DNA of 64,000 nucleotides. Source: Polydactylus sextarius. Lineage: Eukaryota; Chordata; Actinopteri; Polynemidae. The translations under genes were made by a program, and so were the position numbers. The notes beneath the pieces are model-generated. The model saw only the letters and a program-made list of their open reading frames with translations. It had not been told where the DNA came from and made no database searches. Location: NCBI GenBank assembly GCA_016801845.1, contig CM028919.1, forward strand, positions 16,359,659 to 16,423,658. Direction: 5' to 3'. How positions within the stretch are numbered: the first letter of the stretch is position 1; each line of letters opens with the position of its first letter. Below, in pieces: positions 1 through 12,663 of the stretch.

Positions 1-253
1 AATGGTTTGACAACTTCCAGTACAGAAATACAAATTTCAACTATGTAAAAAAAAAAAAGCATGGATACCATTTATAATTTATAATTCAAGATCACCATTT
101 CAAATATGTCTTATCTTTAAGTGAACACGGTATCGGAGCCAGGTTTGTGGACAATGTGTCATCAGGGGTTAAACTGGGAGAAGAAACAGGACAGAAACCA
201 GTAGCCGACCAAGACACACAGTGAAATTACATCAGTCATCAGAGTCATCAGAT

Positions 254-259
254 TTTATT
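254..259 (-). promoter_or_regulatory. Candidate poly(A) signal AATAAA for palm
   Basis: The minus strand reads AATAAA here. No other canonical AATAAA was seen between this point and the palm stop codon. Cleavage would be expected 10-30 bases further down the minus strand. Confidence 0.45.
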
Positions 260-1433
260 TGGTTCATAAAGACACAAAAAAACCTTCTTCTTTTTTTTTT
301 TAATAGTTTTTTTTCACAGTGAGCAAAGCAAGCTCACTTCTTCTTCTCTTCTTGTTATGATATAACGAATAATCCCAATTTAACCCCTGGATTTTTTTTT
401 TTTGATTTTTTTACATTCATGTGAACGTGACAGCAATATAATAATAAAGACCTAAACGAGTGACCAGACAATCAGAAATGTTGCAAGGCTTCATGCAGTG
501 CTACCTCATAAGATTTACATCGATCCTACCGCTCAAGAATGATGAAAGCATCTCTAATCAATGGTTGGCTGTGACTCTATTGATCATAAAGAAGTGAGTG
601 TATCCATATTGAAAAAAATACAAACAAAACAATAAAAAAAGCAGTGATCTTTATGTACATGTGTGACACACAGCATCATCTATGAGAAGCTAATCCAGTT
701 TGCAACATGGTCAGTGTTTTATCTTTACTTAAAGCATATCTCTAACACTGCCAATTATATTTACTGTTATCCATAGAAAGACTCGTGGGACTAAAGATAT
801 GAGCACGTATGTGAAGAAGAAGAAAAGCACAGACACTTGTGATGATTGTAACGCAGATCTGGTAGTGCTTACAAGCTTACATGCAGTTAATGGTTGGAGA
901 TGATATAGAAGAACCAAAAACAATAAATACATTGTATAAAACATAATTTCATATCAATATATTAAAATACTATTTAAAATAATATCTTAGACAATATTGC
1001 AATATGAAATTGACTGATAAATAGTTGGTAGGCCTACACAGAGAAATATATTTTTATATATTTAAGTATCTGTGTCCTTCATAGTTTTGCAGTTTTGACT
1101 TAAATGGTTTAAAGTTTCCAGATTTTTCCCAGCGGGTTAGAAGTACAATCCAGAGAGCTAATACATTTTCTGTTCTTTTTTTTTTTTTTCCAACAATAAT
1201 AACAATGAACTTACAGTACACAGTTCCATAATAAAGATATACATACTGAATACAATATAAATGTCAAGACAGAAAAATAGAAAAATATCAATAGAAATCA
1301 AAAGTCAAATACATATCAGAGAAAGAGTAAAGTGTATGTATGAGTCTCTGTGGTTCTGGTTGTTGTAGCTGGAGCTTGTGTTGGCTCTCATTGTTGGTAT
1401 GTTGACCGTGTACTTCGGTTTTTGTTTTTTAAC

Positions 1434-1460
1434 ACGCACACACAGACACACACACAGACA

Positions 1461-1529
<69 letters not shown>
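1434..1529. repeat. (CA)n microsatellite
   Basis: An interrupted (CA)n tract, pure from 1462 to 1528, inside the probable palm 3'UTR ((TG)n on the mRNA strand). Confidence 0.97.
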
Positions 1530-1532
<3 letters not shown>

Positions 1533-1608
1533 TAGAGTTACACAGACACATGCAATGGCACACATACCAGCACAGGTGCAGGTGTGTACTCATACACACG
1601 CACACGCA

Positions 1609-1614
<6 letters not shown>

Positions 1615-1670
<56 letters not shown>
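1615..1670. repeat. (CA)n microsatellite abutting the palm stop codon
   Basis: A pure (CA)28 tract; on the palm strand the order is TGA, GG, then (TG)n. Confidence 0.97.
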
Positions 1671-1672
<2 letters not shown>

Positions 1673-1673
<1 letters not shown>

Positions 1674-2052
1674 CACATGACCGTGCAGCACTTGCAGGTC
1701 TGTTTCTTCTCCTTTTCTTTCTCCGCCTCCTCTCCGCCTCCGTTGGCCTTTTCTTTCTCCGCCATGCTGCCGTTGGGTGGAGCCTGCTCTTCCGTCGCCG
1801 CCTCCGCCGCCGCTTTCCCCTCCCCGTCCTCGATCACGACAAACTCGGCCTTCACGTTGCCGTCCACGCCCTCCATCCCCAGGGCCGTGCGGGTCTCCTG
1901 CTCCTCTTCCACGGTCTTGTAGCCCATGAACACCAGGGTGACGGGGTTGTCTGCGCTAGCTTGGTCAGGACTGGGACCCAGCAGCTTGGCCTCAATCCCT
2001 GTCACCTCCCTCTTTGGGGTCTGACCAGAGGTCTGCACTACACCATTTTCAC
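1673..2052 (-). CDS. palm: palm terminal exon with CaaX box
   Basis: The acceptor CTCCCTACAG opens GENGVVQ. KREVTGIEAK, PVTLVFMGYKTVEEE, AEFVVIEDGEGK and APPNGS follow, then a Glu/Lys-rich run and CKCCTVM before TGA. Human paralemmin-1 has the same order (REITG, PVTMIFMGYQNVEDE, AELVVIED, APPNGS, CKCCSIM). The stop codon is followed after two bases by a (GT)n microsatellite. Confidence 0.95.
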
Positions 2053-4619
2053 CTGTAGGGAGCACCAGAGTATCACAGGGAGGTTTTGAGGGGTCAGAGG
2101 GAGAGAGGATGGTTGGAATAAGTCGAAGACACAAAGAAAGAAAGAAAGAAAAGAAAGCAAATATTGTTTTAATGACCTCCGGCAGAGAGGAGAAATTTAA
2201 TACAGAAAATGAAGAGGCTATTATGAGATCACTTTTTCTTTTTGACACTGGTGTCCAGGCTACGTTGCCTTGGTTTCCTATGTCATCATATGTTGCTATG
2301 GATACCAAACTTACCTCCATTTTCTTTGGCCACACCCTTAGCTGGCACGCCTGTCTCCAGTTCTTCAATCTCTCTCTCCAGCCTGGCTCACACACACACA
2401 CACACACACGAAAATCAATCATTTATATTATTAAAATCAACATGTAAGAAAAGATGCTGTTACATTAAAGTTTAAATGTAAAAATGAAACAATATTTCTT
2501 CTTACCCACAATGCACTACTGACATTTCTACAAAATAATTACACAAACTAATTAGTTTTGCTTGAATTTGGCCCCGACACATAAACACATAATGACATGA
2601 GACTACATTTTCTTGCCATTCGACTTCGTCTGGACGCTCAGATTAAATTACATCTCATGCAGCAAAAAGTAAAACCCTCATAATGTTGGAAGCATCGTCA
2701 GCGCTGTCTGACAACTGTGGCTACAGTTCAAAACACAGCGACAGACATCAGGACCTCTGTCTCTAATGTTGTCTGGCGCAACATGATTTCTATTTCATTA
2801 TTAATGTTTCTGTGGCGCGGAGAGTGAAAGTCTGCGGCTCCGCCCTTTCCTGCTGTTTTACATTTTTCATCAGGATTAGAAAAAAAATGCACATCTAGAG
2901 GGAAAATGTATTACATGCCTACATTTTTACATATTTGACCCTTTCATTTGTAAATATATCATCACGTTCTGGCATGCAGTGGTTAGCAGTCAAGATGCTG
3001 ACCTGAGGATGACCTGCTCCAGAAGTTTGGTCTTCACCTCATCCTCCTGCAGACGTTTCTGAGTTTCCTCCTCCGCTGGAGCTCCATCTAACAACCAGCG
3101 CTCCCTCAACGCCTTCGACTGCAGCACAAACAACAAATAAAGAATTCATGTTGGTGAGGATGAACTTTATCACTTTTCCTGCTGACCAGGCATCTTTTTA
3201 TCTGGAGCAGCTGATTAATTGATTCATTAACAGATCCTTCAATCTCCCAGAATGCCGCGTGTTATCACCCCTTCTCCATGTGGGCATCAGTGTGATTTCT
3301 TTCAGAGAAGATTAGCGCCGACAAGTCTTTTAGCTAATCTACAACAAAAATCCACCAGGGAATGTGTCTGCCACTGCCACGTTTTTTTTTTTTTTTTTCT
3401 TTTTGTTTGAAGCTGACTGCTGCCACTAACTGATCCCGTCTCACACTTCCAACTGCTGCCAACTTGTTGCTGCCAAGTGGACGGTGGCACTCGGCCAGAG
3501 CATCAAGGCTGCCGGCCAAACTAAGATATAATTCTCCTATTATACTCAATTGAGCATCGAGATTGGAACTCTAGATAAAGAGACTTGTAATCAAATCCCA
3601 AACCATATCAAAGACTTCATGGATCTTGTCAGTAATCTTGAGAAGAAGCTGAAGTTGTCTTGAAATGAAACTGTAACTGCTGTAGATTAATAAAAGATTA
3701 ATTTGATGACAAGATCATTAAAAACACATCAATATTAATTTATCTCTTTGTCAGTCAGCGTTTATTTCCTCTATAGGTTTAGAAAACAAGCCTGGTATCC
3801 TGATCTCGACTCCCTCAGTCACATAGATAAGCTGATATCAAAGCAAATGCTTGGCGTGCTTTGAGGTAAATATAACAGTGGGTCCTACTCGCAGCTGTTA
3901 GACTGTGCAGTAAAAGACACAACCTTGCTTGGCCATATGGAAAAGTGCAAAAAAAAAAAAAAAAGCTCTTGTTTTCATGAGTTGGAGTGAAAATCTGGAT
4001 CTCTACTTCTTGTGAATTCCTCTCCAATGATGCAACAAGAATTCCTACACAAAAACTCCCCCTATTTTCTTTTCTTTTTCCTTTTTTTTTTTAAACTTCT
4101 ACAACTCGTCGACCCCCACCCCTTCCTCTCTATTGCGTGCATCTGTATCCATCATAAAGTTCACGAACTACGATGAGGTTGTAAATTCCACGGGTGTATC
4201 CCTCTCGATTTCTAGTTCTATGTTTGTCTGTTACTATCTGTTTAAGTGGCTGTTGTTCTGTTTTAACTCTTACTTTTAGCTCCAGACACTCGGCTGCACG
4301 GAGCTTTACAGCACAGTGTAATTCAACACTCCTCATACTCCAGCCCTGCATGGTCTCCTGGGCACTCAATCTAACCATACTCCCCCCGCTCTCTTTCTCC
4401 CTCTCTCTCTCTTTTTCAATCTTTCTGCCACACCTTACTACCCTCGGTTGCTTGACATCACTAATGTACTCACTCACGCATGCCGGTCTGCGTGGACGGT
4501 CGTAAAGCTGGAGTGCTGAACCTACGTCTCTCTCTCCATTGTTCTTTGGAGTAAAAAGCTGCTAACATAGCAGACAAAGGGCGGAACTGTCACACACACA
4601 CACACACACACACACACAG

Positions 4620-4651
<32 letters not shown>

Positions 4652-7600
4652 GCACCACCAAAATCTACTGACCAGCTGTGGTTACAAGAGCTTCAGTTTG
4701 AAATTCATTTTGCATCTTTCCCTGAAACAAAGCGATTCCAAAACTTAGTTTCTACTAAATAAAGTTTATTTATTTTGTCAACTAAAACATTCAAATGTGT
4801 TTTAAATGAATGGAAATATGTTAAATTCCTTGCTACAAACTTACAGTATGTAAACTGTTTTAAACTTGGGGTTTGTTCAAACTAAACAAACTATTTTGTC
4901 ACTTTTTTTGCACCGAACCATGCTAGCTGTTCCCCTCTGTTTCCAGTCTTTATGCTAAACTAAGCTAAACTAAGCTAAGCTAACCAGTTCTCCTGTTGGT
5001 TTAACATAAAAGTACATTTTTACATTTTTCAAAATGTCCATGTCCTTTAATAACTTGTTGAAAATGAAGAGTACCTTGACACCATCCGTCCTCTATTAAC
5101 TATGTCTTTTTCATAGTAAGATAACATGTTGACATTCAGAGGTTTTAATTACAGTCACTGGTGACAGCTGCCTGCATAATCATATCTTGCCATAGCCCGC
5201 TAATTAAAAACAGAAGTCCAATTAATGCTTTCTGTGTTAACAACACTGTATTACCTCGTCTCACCATGTCGTCTCCACTGTAAGCGTGAATTTGTGTGTA
5301 TGTTAGTGTGATTTCATAGCAGGGCAGGTACACTGCTATAAAACCATGGTGTGTAAACGGAGACATTTATTAGGTTTTCCACATGAACGCCGCCTCTGGA
5401 AAAGGACTATTTGCTGTGGTTTGCACAAAGAGCCTCGTAATGCTGCTGTACAACGTGATTACACTTCCCCTCTGTGTGTGTGTGTGTATGTCTGGGTTGA
5501 TGTGTGTGTGTGTCTGTGTGTATGTGTGCGTGAGATGAAAAAACGGGGTGCGGTGGGTATAAGAGCAGTTTCCTGTTGGTGGGAGTGGGACAAAAATCTG
5601 TTTCCTCTGCCAAAGCCCACCACATTGTCTGAGGCTTCTGTGTTCTTTTATGAAGCGACACACACACACACACACACGCAAAAAAAAAGACAGTAGATGT
5701 ACAGATACACTTTTACAAAGGTTTTTGCCCAAAAAAAGTTTGGCAAACGCACAAGTTACAAGCATTTTTAACCACAAAACACACGGACACACAACGGTGA
5801 CCTTTGCTCTTATCGGTGACCTGCTGAATGAGTGAGAGGCTGAAATAACTTTGATAGTGCTGACACATGCGCTGACAAAAGCCGCGGCTCTGATATAACG
5901 AGTGTATGTGTCGGTATGCATGCATGCAGGTTTGAATGCGTGCGAGTGTTTTCGGGAGTGTGTGTGTGTATAAACAGCATGCGGAGGGGCTGCCAGCGTT
6001 ATCTGCTGCTCATTCTGAACATTCAGTAACAGAGGGAGTATCACAGCATGTGAGGTTGAGAGTTTTTTGAGTTGAATGTTACTTTGTGGGAGTCGAACAT
6101 CAAAGAAACGATTCCAGAAAAACACAAGATCGTTGACCATCGGTTTGTTTCGAGTTGGAGTTAAGCGTTAGTCAGGGAGAGGCTGAGAGTGGTTCACATT
6201 ACATCCTGCAAGAATTTTATTCATAAATACAATAATCTTATCAGTTTAATGGATCCAGTACATTAAAAACAAGTTGAATTCTGACACCAGATGGTCAAAG
6301 TTTTGAGTTAAGGTGAGAGTGGAGGAAAAAAATAAAAAGATAACACAGTTGTGTTCGTTCCTAATGTAATAGAGAACAGAAGACTTTTCAAGCAGCAGAT
6401 GAAGAGAAGGTGAATGAAGCTCAAACAATAACTCATCACACTCATAAAACTGGATAATTACAAACAAATATCACTGTAAAGAATCCAGATAACACAAGAT
6501 ATGTAAATCCTCCCTCCTCATTTACCTGAAAGGTGTAAAGAACATCTACTCAGTGATTCAGTGAGTAAAGCCATGATAAATATAGAGCTGACACACTAAT
6601 TACTATAATCACGGCTATAAACTGCTTGAGGTGTTGTGAATCAAACTGAAGCTGTGTGATGTGAAAAATAACACTTGCTGCACCGTTTTTCATTCATGGA
6701 CTGATTCAGGGACCTGAGGATGGATTTCTTTACTGGCACTGATTTTTAGTGATGTCAGCACCTGCTTACCCAAGCTGGAAATAACAGGTAAAGTGGAAAC
6801 ATGTGTTCATAGAAAACAACGACGCACAAAAGAAGGTGTGTGACTGTGTGTAGCAACACAGAGCAACTTTTTGGTTTTAAAGGAAAAATCACAGTCGTTC
6901 CAGGTCTATTTCCAGATGATAATGAGTTGATACTTTGTGTTGGTAGAAAAATCACATCAATCAGATGAGTTTAGAGAAAGTTGATGTTTTGTAATTTCAA
7001 CCTAAAGAGTCATAACGACAGTGTGAGGGACATAGAGTTGAGTGGAGACAAATCTCTATGTTTTAAACCAGTGTCAGACTCAAACTAACATGTGACTTGT
7101 GGTAGTGAGGAGACGGTTCCTACAGACAAACCAACGTGTCTCAACTTTGTAAATGTCCAGACAGATTCTGTAGAAGATTGTTGATGAAGTCACTACTTAA
7201 ACTGAAGTTGATTTACTGTCGACACCGTCTTGAGGAAAAGTCTGTAAAAGTCGATGAATCGTTTGATCCAGACGCTCTCGGATGATGCCAGAGCAGGAGA
7301 GTGTTTCCATTTTGTGGAAAGTTTGTGGCAATAAAGACAAGTGTTGAAGTGGAAATGGAAGAATGAAAGGGAGCTGCATACAACAGCAGAGTCTAACTGT
7401 TTGGAGATGTAGCTCCAGCATCAACGTCTAATGTAGTGTGACTCATCTGATTGATGTGATCTTTCTACCAACACACCTTTCCATTGCATTGCTCACTACA
7501 GCAGAGTTACAGGTCTCTTCCTTCCAAATGTGCAACATAATAGCAGCTACAGCATTTTGCACAAGTGCAGCACAACAAATATGATATGTTCAGTATAAAG

Positions 7601-8266
7601 TGTAGGAGTGTGTGCGTGTGTGTGTGTGTGTGCATGAACCTTGAGATGCTGGAGCTGCCGTCGGTCGTCATCCAGCTGCCTCCTCTTGTTTTCTATCTCC
7701 GTCTGCTTCTTCCTTTTCTCCTGTTACCACAGACACATAATGATTATGTGTTTTGATGATGTAGACCAGAAGAAAGTTAGTGCACATATTCAGGAAGTCA
7801 GAAAAAAAGTTTTAAACTATGTTAATAAGTTAAATAAAGTTAAATAAATTATCTGTCCAAGTACACTATTTAATGACCAAGTAATGAGTTTGATTTATGA
7901 GGTTGTGAAACTACTTACAAACCAAATTCACTGGTTTTTAAATGTTTGGTTAAAAATTATTGATATATTCTTGATTTACATAATTATGCTGGAGAGAAGC
8001 TGAACAGACACTGCGCCAGAACAAAAATATGAAACAGACTAAAAGGATGAAAGAGCAAAAGAAGAGAAAGTGAAAGATACAAGGACAAGAAAAAGGCACC
8101 GAGCTGCAGCTACTGCATTAGCTTTCAATGTTCACTAATGGCTGAAGGAGATGGGATCTAAAAGGTTGAGTCATTAAGGCTTGCAGTCAGATCCTGACTA
8201 GCAGCAATGATTTGTTGTTTCTACAGACAAAAATGTGCCCTGATGTGCACTTTGTATGTGTGTGCA

Positions 8267-8305
<39 letters not shown>

Positions 8306-8379
8306 GGTGAAAAGGAAGAGACGTAGATGTAACTTACAGCGATGGCCTGGAGTCTCTCCTCTTGCGACACCTCAGCCAT
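1673..8379 (-). CDS. palm: Paralemmin-1 family gene, spliced, five coding exons (complete CDS)
   Basis: Paralemmins are lipid-anchored phosphoproteins on the cytoplasmic face of the plasma membrane that shape filopodia, spines and other protrusions. Joining 8338-8379, 7640-7720, 3003-3118, 2315-2382 and 1673-2052 keeps one frame and gives 228 residues. The N-terminal coiled coil (residues about 5-105) contains the family signatures ERLQAIA, EIENKRRQL, LQHLKSKALRERWLL and LEREIEELE. The C-terminal part has PVTLVFMGYKTVEEE and APPNGS and ends in CKCCTVM: a CaaX box (CTVM) for prenylation with upstream cysteines for palmitoylation. From family knowledge human paralemmin-1 is 387 residues; here the central region between the coiled coil and the 'ENG' segment is missing at exon level. 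The start follows an intron acceptor directly (AG|G ATG) and the N-terminus resembles other paralemmins. Whether this is the a or b teleost co-orthologue cannot be told. Confidence 0.93.
2315..2382 (-). CDS. palm: palm exon, end of coiled coil (68 nt)
   Basis: It encodes LEREIEELETGVPAKGVAKENG, aligning with human LEKEIEVLERG...AKEN. Phases 2 and 1 fit both neighbours and the donor is GAG|GTAAGT. The acceptor has no normal polypyrimidine tract: a (TG)n run (complement of 2389-2409) lies directly upstream of GAGCCAG. Confidence 0.88.
2389..2409. repeat. (CA)n tract at a palm splice acceptor
   Basis: A short pure (CA)n run; as (TG)n on the palm strand it occupies the place of the polypyrimidine tract of the exon at 2315-2382. 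Confidence 0.95.
3003..3118 (-). CDS. palm: palm coiled-coil exon (116 nt)
   Basis: It starts SKALRERWLLDGAP, the core paralemmin motif, and continues with an acidic/basic helix (KTKLLEQVIL). The acceptor is TGCTGCAG and the donor CAG|GTCAGC. It ends with two bases of an arginine codon completed by the next exon, matching the human order in which a serine/arginine precedes LEKEIE. Confidence 0.92.
4591..4653. repeat. Compound (CA)n(TA)n(CA)n microsatellite
   Basis: About 14 CA units, about 10 TA units, then about 7 CA units; the TA core is self-complementary. Confidence 0.95.
4905..5010. repeat. Fragment of a common fish dispersed repeat
   Basis: It contains GCTAGCTGTTCCCCTCTGTT, 'CAGTCTTTATGCTAAACTAAG' and GCTAAGCTAACC-type runs, the hallmark of a repeat found widely in percomorph genomes (from memory). 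A related copy lies near 35530-35900. Confidence 0.6.
7640..7720 (-). CDS. palm: palm coiled-coil exon (27 codons)
   Basis: It encodes the basic and acidic heptad-like stretch with EIENKRRQLDDDRRQLQHLK, nearly invariant among paralemmins, in phase 0 on both sides. The acceptor is TAACAG. The donor is weak after the GT (AAG|GTTCATG) and runs straight into a (CA)n tract at 7605-7632, so splicing of this exon may depend on repeat-binding factors (inference). Confidence 0.92.
8271..8302. repeat. (GT)n microsatellite
   Basis: A (TG)16 tract in the palm intron just after the ATG exon. Confidence 0.95.
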
Positions 8380-8380
8380 C
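8338..8380 (-). CDS. palm: palm exon carrying the start codon
   Basis: The ATG is at 8379-8377 on the minus strand, one base after a good acceptor (polypyrimidine then CAG). It encodes MAEVSQEERLQAIA and ends at a consensus GTAAGT donor. ERLQAIA is the opening paralemmin signature. The acceptor so close to the ATG implies a non-coding exon upstream. A (CA)n tract of about 32 bases (8271-8302) begins about 35 bases into the following intron. Confidence 0.9.
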
Positions 8381-11300
8381 CTGATGGAGAGACAGATGGA
8401 GAGAGAGAGAGAGAGACATTACACAAAGTGATAAACAACTTTGTTTAACCGTTACCAGCCATTTACCTTCCAACGACTTCCCAGTGACTGACGTTAAGAA
8501 TCTGTCTGTTTGCACTAAATCAGCGTCTCTTTCCTGTCAGGGAACGTCATTGAAGGCATGCTAATGTGCTAGCAGGGCGCTGCTGGAGATTCCTGCTCTA
8601 ATAGGTTCCAGACCACAGCTCCAGGATGGAGGATGGACGGAAGCAGAGCTGAAGCCAGAGGCTGAAAGGACTGGCTGTGACTGAGAGGGGACGAAGCTAT
8701 CACGTCTCTTTTAAAAAAAAAATCTTACATCAAGTTTCATTTTATGTCTTATAGGTAATGACTAATATTATCTGGTTCAAGCAGAAAAGCTGTTCATGAC
8801 CTGAGGACAAAATCAAAGGCACAAAAAGTGAAGATATTTTAGTCTTTGCTGACATTCCTGTAACAGAGGAATGTCAGCCCAGTTTTCATCTATGTAAATG
8901 CACTCAAGACACACAGATGTGTGTTTCAAAGTCAAATACGTATCATCCAGATGGTTTACACACCAAAATAACCTGAGAAACAAAATATATCATAATTAGG
9001 AAGATGAACAAATCAAAAACTAAATGGATAAGAAATCCAAACAAAAAGCTCCAGAAAATGTGGAGTCTAAGTAGAAGCTGCCTGACATGTTGTCAAATCA
9101 TCAACCAACAAAGTCTCAGAAAGAAACAGGATCTGTCTGACGCTGATTTGACTCAGGTTGTCATACAAACCTTAACAATGTTCTGTGTCATGTGCTGTTT
9201 CCAGCTCAAACTGAAAATCTGACATCGTATCACAACACATATGGGATCCTCATCTCTCTGCACGGGGTCCAAACCAAACTGTTACAAAAGTATGATGACA
9301 AAACAAACTCTACGTCTGCCTCCACCCTCCTCCCCTTTCCTCTCGTCTCTAGTGCCAGTGAAATGTGTTAAAACTGGTTTGATTATGTCACTTCCCTCTG
9401 ATGAGCTTCCAAGACCCCCTACTGTCACTATTTGAATTTGGTTGCAACATTTCCCAACCAAACACTCACAAAGCTTAAGACTGTGAAAAACAACCCCTAT
9501 GGGCATATCGGTAGACCACATCCCATCTATCTGGTGCGATTGCTACACTTAATTTCCCACACAAAGTCATTCAGTGCAGCAACACTGGCCACTCTCAAAA
9601 CATAAAGAAAGAAAAGGTGCAATCGATGACACCACAGAAACAAACCTCTGGGTGGTACATTACATAAAAGATAAACTATAACATTAATTCATGCATTTCT
9701 TTGCCTTATGTACATGCATGCTGCCATCACATGGACACCCTTCAGAGAAAAAGTAAAACCACAATCATCTGATCAATCCGCCAAGTCCTGAACACACACA
9801 CACACACACACTGTCTAGACACATTCTTTCTCATTTTCGCCTCTCCCACTAATCCAGCATCCAGCACAAACAGGAAAAAAGAAGAGACATCTGGAGATGC
9901 ACTTAGTAAAATCAGGCTGAATGAGGACAATCGAAAAATAGACGGCACCTCAACTAATAACAGTCGATGACGACACAAATGTTCAACGCCAAAAGTAAAT
10001 TACGTTGTTAAGAATTTAATACAGATTCTGTTTGTTTGAATCATCAGTTGACAGTTGTTTCACAGCCTATTTTCTCTTTAATCTACTGCTCTTCCCCCGC
10101 CCTCGTGTTACTGTGGAAGCAGGGCACTTAGCTGACTGTGCATCTAGGGAGCTGAGTCCATCAGGCCTGGAAGCGTTGGCTGAACTCTGCTGTTATTAGA
10201 TGACTGACCAACCAGACCTGGGAAAGGTCACCCTGAGCCTGAACAACAGAGACACTGCAGGTTACTCTAATAACGTCAGTCACCTCTGATGGTCAAAGGC
10301 ACCGTTAACTGAGAATATCCACTGTGGTTTATGTGACTTCAGACCTAAAGAAATCGTAGCTTTAATTTATCACAACGTCTTTAATTTAGTCAGTGGACTT
10401 TCATAATTTTAAAGAAGCAGTATGTTTAGATTTTTATGTCAATTAATGATAAAATGATTCTAATATATCACCAGATATCACTGACAACAATAGCACAGCC
10501 AGAATATTCACATTTTTATCATGTTTTGTCCTGTTGCTCCACCACCGCTGTGTCCCTGTCACCAAGTCAGTGGCGTTTCATCAGTTTCCACTGAGCTGCA
10601 GCTACAAACACTGAGGATTAAAAATGTCTGACGTTATTAAAACTAAAAGGCCTCGCTTCAACTCAACAACGTCTGGACAGTCTCGTCCATGTTTGAGAAA
10701 CACTGATTGTGTTTCACCTAACTTGTGACGGCTACATTAGCACCATGTTACACTGAGACAGTGTGACGACGGTGCAAACGTTTAGATCATAAACTGTTAA
10801 TTTGGTCTGAGCCAATTATTATAATTTATGAGACAATAAATACGGCTGGATATCAGAGCCAATAACAAAACAGAAGAATAAAGCATATTATTTATTTCAA
10901 AATTTTAAAAAAATCTTCAGATTTTCAGCTGCTGTTGTGAATTCAACGCTGAAAAATCTTCAGAAAGCTACTATACTCGGTATTCGTGTCAGATGTATTT
11001 TGCATGATCAAAAACATTTTTAAATAAGGAGCGGATGCCTCCTGAAAACAATCAACCCTAAACAAACTAGTGGAAAAATCTGCCATGTGGCTCTGTTAGC
11101 TGTGACCACAACGACTGCGTTTGTGCCAAGTTAACAGAAGACGTCCATCGGACCAACTGGGAGTTAAACGCTCAGCTGCTCCACTGTTCAAACCTAAAAT
11201 GTTGATGCTTTTCTAACTTCTATACTGTTGATGAATTTTTACAAATGTCCACCCCGTTGGAACATTTGTGGTCCTTTGTCCTTGCATCGCTTATAAATTA

Positions 11301-12663
11301 CAGACAAAACACTGACAGACAGGAAAGGAGACACATGGAGAGGCATCTCTGCAGCGTCGTTAGAAGAGTAATCACATTTATGGCGGAGAAAAAGGAAGAC
11401 ATCCAAGGAGGCAGGCGGATGCTCACAGACAGACCAGCAGAGACATACTGAGGCTGATAAATGTAAGAGATTAACACAACGAGTCAAGACGTCAGGACTG
11501 AGAGAGGAAGTGACGTTAGTTGGTCGACCGACTTAAAGACAAACAACAAAGTATAAGAAGAGATGTTTTCATGTCAAGACAGGTGCATGATGACACAAAC
11601 AGTAATGGACTAATGACCGGTTGTATTCCCTGCAGAGGGCACTGCTACTGTAGAGGTACTATTTCCAGGAACACATTAACTGCCTGCATAGAGCACCAGC
11701 ATCCTCCTCTAATAGCATTGTGTTCAAGATCCTCTGGCACCGGCAGTCACTTTACACACTCTATATCCACTGAAACGTCCTAAGAGTGATTACTTTAATG
11801 CCCGTAGAGTTAAATGAATAATAATACTGCTGAGCATCTTTGTTTAGGGATTTCATCTTGGCCTTTAGCCCAAACCGATTTTAAAAAAAAAGGTGAGAAA
11901 AAATGTTTTCTTCCCCTGAACGTGTCCTAAAATTAGATGCAGTCCTCCCTAAAATAAAACACACTCCCTAGCTGGTTTTGGATCATCATAGCATCCTCTA
12001 CTCTCATATTGTTCTGTTGTTATTCTCATAAGTTATTGTCCTCACTGTGATGAAAACATCACTTTATAAAGCTTTTAAAGGAAGCGAGTTTGTTACAGCA
12101 ACTTGAACTCATATGATCTGAAAAGTTGGTTAAGAAACATTTCATCAATTATTTATGCTGCAGTCTGGGAGTTAAAAAAAACCATGTTGTACTAATCTGT
12201 ACATGAGCCTGGGCAGCCACACTGTGACTCCACATGGTCATGTCCAAGTGTCTGTGGTGACAGATTACACCAGATCTCATCAGCACTAATCTCAGATTAT
12301 TTTTAAACAAACACCACATCAACCTGGAATTGGACACTGCAATATTTTGATTCATCCTGATCCTTCCTCCCACACTAACGCTGCACAGATTTGTCTTTCT
12401 AAAGCTTATTGTGCTGCATCTGCACTTCGTTAGAGAGTGTGATCGTTTCCTTCCTTCAACACGGAGCCATGTAGCATGAATGTCGAAAAATAAAAGAATC
12501 TCACAAATATATTCTTTATCTGTTGAGACATAGTGTTGCGCTCTCTAGCTCACCGTCACCAGACACCAGAAAAGAGTGGACATTTCCAGAACTATTACAG
12601 GTTTATTGGCCAATTAGTGACATTATTGTTGATCAATCACAAAGCAGATAGTGTAAATCTAAC

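Larger units (their letters stand above)
254..1672 (-). other. palm: Probable palm 3' untranslated region
   Basis: The stretch is AT-rich with no coding signal. The first AATAAA on the minus strand after the palm stop codon is at 259-254, which would give a 3'UTR of about 1.4 kb. The UTR would hold two long (GT)n tracts right after the stop and several A/T runs. Transcript evidence is lacking. Confidence 0.5.
3119..7639 (-). other. palm: palm intron between coiled-coil exons
   Basis: This 4.5-kb intron has no coding signal. It contains a compound (CA)n(TA)n(CA)n microsatellite at 4591-4653, a fish repeat fragment at about 4905-5010 and (GT)n-rich sequence at 5459-5530. Confidence 0.75.

Noticed and set aside
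1378..1680. Long Thr-His / Cys-Val frames over the CA/GT tracts
   Set aside because: These are translations of dinucleotide repeats, open in several frames on both strands with no other coding signal.
1673..2422. A 249-codon open frame that covers the palm terminal exon and reads on through its intron
   Set aside because: The frame upstream of 2053 does not match the coding frame of the 2315-2382 exon; in that exon's frame the intron has an early TGA, so it is not a retained coding intron.
5370..6140. A 256-codon minus-strand frame
   Set aside because: It is rich in His-Thr repeats from a microsatellite, has no known domain, and sits within a palm intron.
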